Assembly (NCBI GenBank): GCA_017515945.1
Contig: JAFWDX010000065.1
Coordinates: 1-6,384 of the forward strand
Reading direction: 5' to 3'
From: Blautia sp.
GTDB taxonomy: Bacteria; Bacillota; Clostridia; Lachnospirales; Lachnospiraceae
DNA: 6,384 nucleotides
Positions 4,872 through 6,384 of the stretch are shown in pieces. Both the position numbers and the translations under genes were made by a program. Under the pieces are notes generated by a model, which was not told the origin of the DNA, made no database searches, and saw nothing but the letters and a program-made list of their open reading frames with translations. Each line of letters begins with the position of its first letter. Position 1 is the first letter of the stretch.

Positions 4872-6143
4872 ATGGAAAAAAGACCCTTTGTTACCCTCGA
4901 CAAGCTGACTGAGATCACGAAGGATATTCCGACGCCCTTTCATCTCTATGATGAGAAAGGGATCCGCCGCAATGTGGAGGCCCTTAAAAAAGCTTTTTCC
5001 TGGAATCCTGGCTTCAAGGAATTCTTTGCCGTAAAAGCTACGCCGAATCCTTTCATCGTCGATATCCTGAGGGAATATGGGTGCGGTTGCGACTGTTCCT
5101 CCATGACGGAGCTGATGCTCAGCAAAGCCGTGGGCTGTGGACCCGGAGATGTCATGTTTTCCTCAAACGATACGCCGGAGGAAGAATTTCTCTTTGCGCA
5201 TCAGATGGGGGGGATCATAAATCTTGATGATATCACACATATCGAGTCCATGGAACGCGTGCTTGGCTGCGTACCGGAAACGGTATGCTGCAGGTACAAC
5301 CCGGGCGGCGTCTTTACTTTGAGCAACGGGATCATGGATAATCCGGGCGATGCCAAATACGGCATGACCACGGACCAGATTTTTGAAGCATTCCGTATCC
5401 TGAAAGAAAAAGGCGTAAAGCAGTTCGGCATACATGCTTTCCTCGCCAGCAATACCACGACTAATGAATACTATCCCAGACTGGCTGAGATCCTGTTCAA
5501 GCTGGCCGCAGAGCTGAATCGCAAAACCGGCGCACATATCGCCTTTATCAATCTCTCAGGAGGCATAGGTATTCCCTATCGCCTGGATGATGAGCCCTGC
5601 GACATCTTTAAGGTGGGCGAGGGGGTCCATCAGGTATATGACAAGATTCTCGTGCCTGCAGGGATGGATGATGTCTCCATCTATACGGAGCTGGGCAGAT
5701 TTATGCTTGGACCATATGGGGCGTTGATCACCAAAGCGATCCACGAGAAGCACATCCACAAGGAGTACATCGGTGTGGATGCCTGCGCCTGCAACCTGAT
5801 GAGACCGGCCATGTACGGAGCCTACCATCATATCACAGTCATGGGAAAGGAAGACGATCCCTGCGATTACAGATATGATGTCGTCGGATCTCTCTGCGAG
5901 AATAATGACAAATTTGCCATTGACCGTATGCTGCCGCGGGTGGATATGGGCGATCTGCTCTTTATCCATGATACAGGCGCCCACGGATTTTCCATGGGAT
6001 ATAATTATAACGGAAAGCTTCGCTCCGCTGAGGTGCTTCTGCATGAGGACGGGAGTTACGAACTGATCCGAAGGGCTGAGACGGAAAAAGATTATTTTGC
6101 TACCTTTGACTGCTTCCCGTTTTATAAAAAGCTCGGATTCTGA
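4872..6143 (+). CDS. lysA: Diaminopimelate decarboxylase-like PLP enzyme (alanine-racemase fold, type III)
   Basis: The likely reaction is decarboxylation of meso-diaminopimelate to L-lysine, the last lysine-synthesis step, in the cytosol. The 423-residue product has TPFHLYDE (21-28), FFAVKATPNP (51-60) with the PLP-binding Lys55, the phosphate-loop LSGGIGIPY (228-236), ELGRFMLGPYGAL (273-285), LCENNDKF (341-348) with the active-site Cys342 contributed across the dimer, and DTGAHGFSMGYNYNG (367-381). Several motifs differ from textbook LysA: FGIHAFLASN replaces the usual H-x-H-x-G-S, ELGR replaces EPGR, and CENNDKF replaces C-E-S-G-D. The overall match is to the PLP-dependent ornithine/DAP decarboxylase family. 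I recall clostridial relatives with this form being annotated as LysA, but the substrate cannot be proven from sequence; another basic amino acid or a polyamine precursor is the main alternative. It is probably co-transcribed with the upstream rhomboid-like gene. Confidence 0.8.
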   Translation: MEKRPFVTLDKLTEITKDIPTPFHLYDEKGIRRNVEALKKAFSWNPGFKEFFAVKATPNPFIVDILREYGCGCDCSSMTELMLSKAVGCGPGDVMFSSNDTPEEEFLFAHQMGGIINLDDITHIESMERVLGCVPETVCCRYNPGGVFTLSNGIMDNPGDAKYGMTTDQIFEAFRILKEKGVKQFGIHAFLASNTTTNEYYPRLAEILFKLAAELNRKTGAHIAFINLSGGIGIPYRLDDEPCDIFKVGEGVHQVYDKILVPAGMDDVSIYTELGRFMLGPYGALITKAIHEKHIHKEYIGVDACACNLMRPAMYGAYHHITVMGKEDDPCDYRYDVVGSLCENNDKFAIDRMLPRVDMGDLLFIHDTGAHGFSMGYNYNGKLRSAEVLLHEDGSYELIRRAETEKDYFATFDCFPFYKKLGF

Positions 6144-6148
6144 GTATA

Positions 6149-6312
6149 CTAGTGGGCCGTCTCAATCATATTTAAACTTAAAGCACCATCTTGACTTCAT
6201 ATACTGCGTTGGGCTCAGTTGCCGTAGCCCCCCGCTACGGCATCTTCACCCGCCTTGCCTATGAAGCCAATCTGGCACTTTAAGTTTAAATCTGATTGAG
6301 ACGGACCACTAG
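6149..6312. repeat. Large palindromic intergenic element with 53-base arms
   Basis: The left arm (6149-6201) is complementary to the right arm (6260-6312) without gaps at 46 of 53 positions; the outer 39 bases match at 35. On the minus strand three of the seven mismatches become G-U pairs, so it folds best as minus-strand RNA. The interior carries a perfect 8-bp hairpin (6221-6228 with 6234-6241). The outermost bases are CTAG on both sides (6149-6152 and 6309-6312), which, being palindromic, could be either repeat ends or a 4-bp target duplication. The remaining interior is too short to encode a transposase. It resembles a MITE-like or bacterial interspersed palindrome and starts 5 bases after the lysA stop, so it may also act as its transcript 3' end. 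Confidence 0.85.
6221..6241. repeat. Apical hairpin of the palindromic element
   Basis: GCCGTAGC (6221-6228) and GCTACGGC (6234-6241) are perfect complements around a CCCCC loop, forming the tip of the long stem described for 6149-6312. Confidence 0.85.
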
Positions 6313-6320
6313 AGGGTCTT

Positions 6321-6350
6321 AATACGTGGAATGCTTTGCTTCCACGTATT
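6321..6350. repeat. Perfect 11-bp hairpin
   Basis: AATACGTGGAA (6321-6331) and TTCCACGTATT (6340-6350) are exact reverse complements with an 8-base loop. There is no U-run on either side, so it is not a canonical terminator. It sits between the large palindrome and the GGGGACGG hairpin, and may be a separate repeat or part of a composite 3' structure. Confidence 0.75.
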
Positions 6351-6354
6351 TAGG

Positions 6355-6379
6355 CACACAGGGGACGGTTCTCTGTGTG
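6355..6379 (+). repeat. GGGGACGG-family hairpin repeat, + orientation
   Basis: CACACAG (6355-6361) pairs with CTGTGTG (6373-6379), extended inward by GGGA/TTCT with two G-U pairs and a CGG loop, giving an 11-bp stem. The architecture equals that of 3820-3844 read on the minus strand (outer A/C-rich stem, GGGA, CGG loop). No U-run is visible before the window ends at 6384. Confidence 0.8.
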
Positions 6380-6384
6380 GTTCC

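Noticed and set aside
6313..6384. CRISPR array or attachment site at the right end
   Set aside because: The repeats are palindromes of different sequence with no regular spacing or repeated unit, and no integrase or cas gene is present.

Overview
The window reads as a chromosomal segment of an anaerobic gut-type Firmicute, most likely a Lachnospiraceae-like clostridium. This is inferred from strong AGGAGG-type Shine-Dalgarno sites, sigma-A style promoters, a divergent clostridial type of diaminopimelate decarboxylase, and short intergenic hairpins with a GGGGACGG core of a kind I associate with clostridial genomes. The species cannot be named from the sequence alone. All six genes lie on the + strand and are intact. 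No rRNA, tRNA, CRISPR array, transposase or phage gene was seen, and no gene-free stretch exceeds 300 bases.

Layout. Positions 1-200 hold no gene but are dense in nested inverted and direct repeats. They are followed by a two-gene tetrapyrrole unit: precorrin-8X methylmutase cbiC (201-851) and a stand-alone precorrin-2 dehydrogenase (854-1360), two bases apart. The left arm of the leading repeat reappears inverted at 1361-1386, so the two genes are bracketed by an inverted repeat. A promoter at 1437-1465 then serves a 6-phosphogluconolactonase-type beta-propeller gene (1524-2621), which ends at a G/C-rich hairpin (2642-2668). Chorismate synthase aroC follows (2693-3817). A GGGGACGG-family hairpin (3820-3844) sits directly before a perfect consensus promoter (TTGACA, 17 bp, TATAAT; 3847-3875). 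That promoter serves a rhomboid-like membrane protein with a C-terminal zinc-binding tail (3934-4812) and probably also the lysA-like decarboxylase (4872-6143). The last 241 bases hold three consecutive inverted-repeat elements: a 164-bp palindromic unit with 53-base arms, a perfect 11-bp hairpin, and another GGGGACGG hairpin.

The genes work in different pathways: corrinoid/siroheme synthesis, sugar-lactone hydrolysis, the shikimate pathway, and lysine/peptidoglycan precursor synthesis. The window is mostly ordinary core metabolism. Its unusual content lies in the intergenic DNA, where at least three families of palindromic elements occupy nearly every gap. The other point of interest is the rhomboid-like protein, which seems to lack the protease catalytic residues and carries a metal-binding C-terminus. 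I found no clear evidence for a new multi-gene system.
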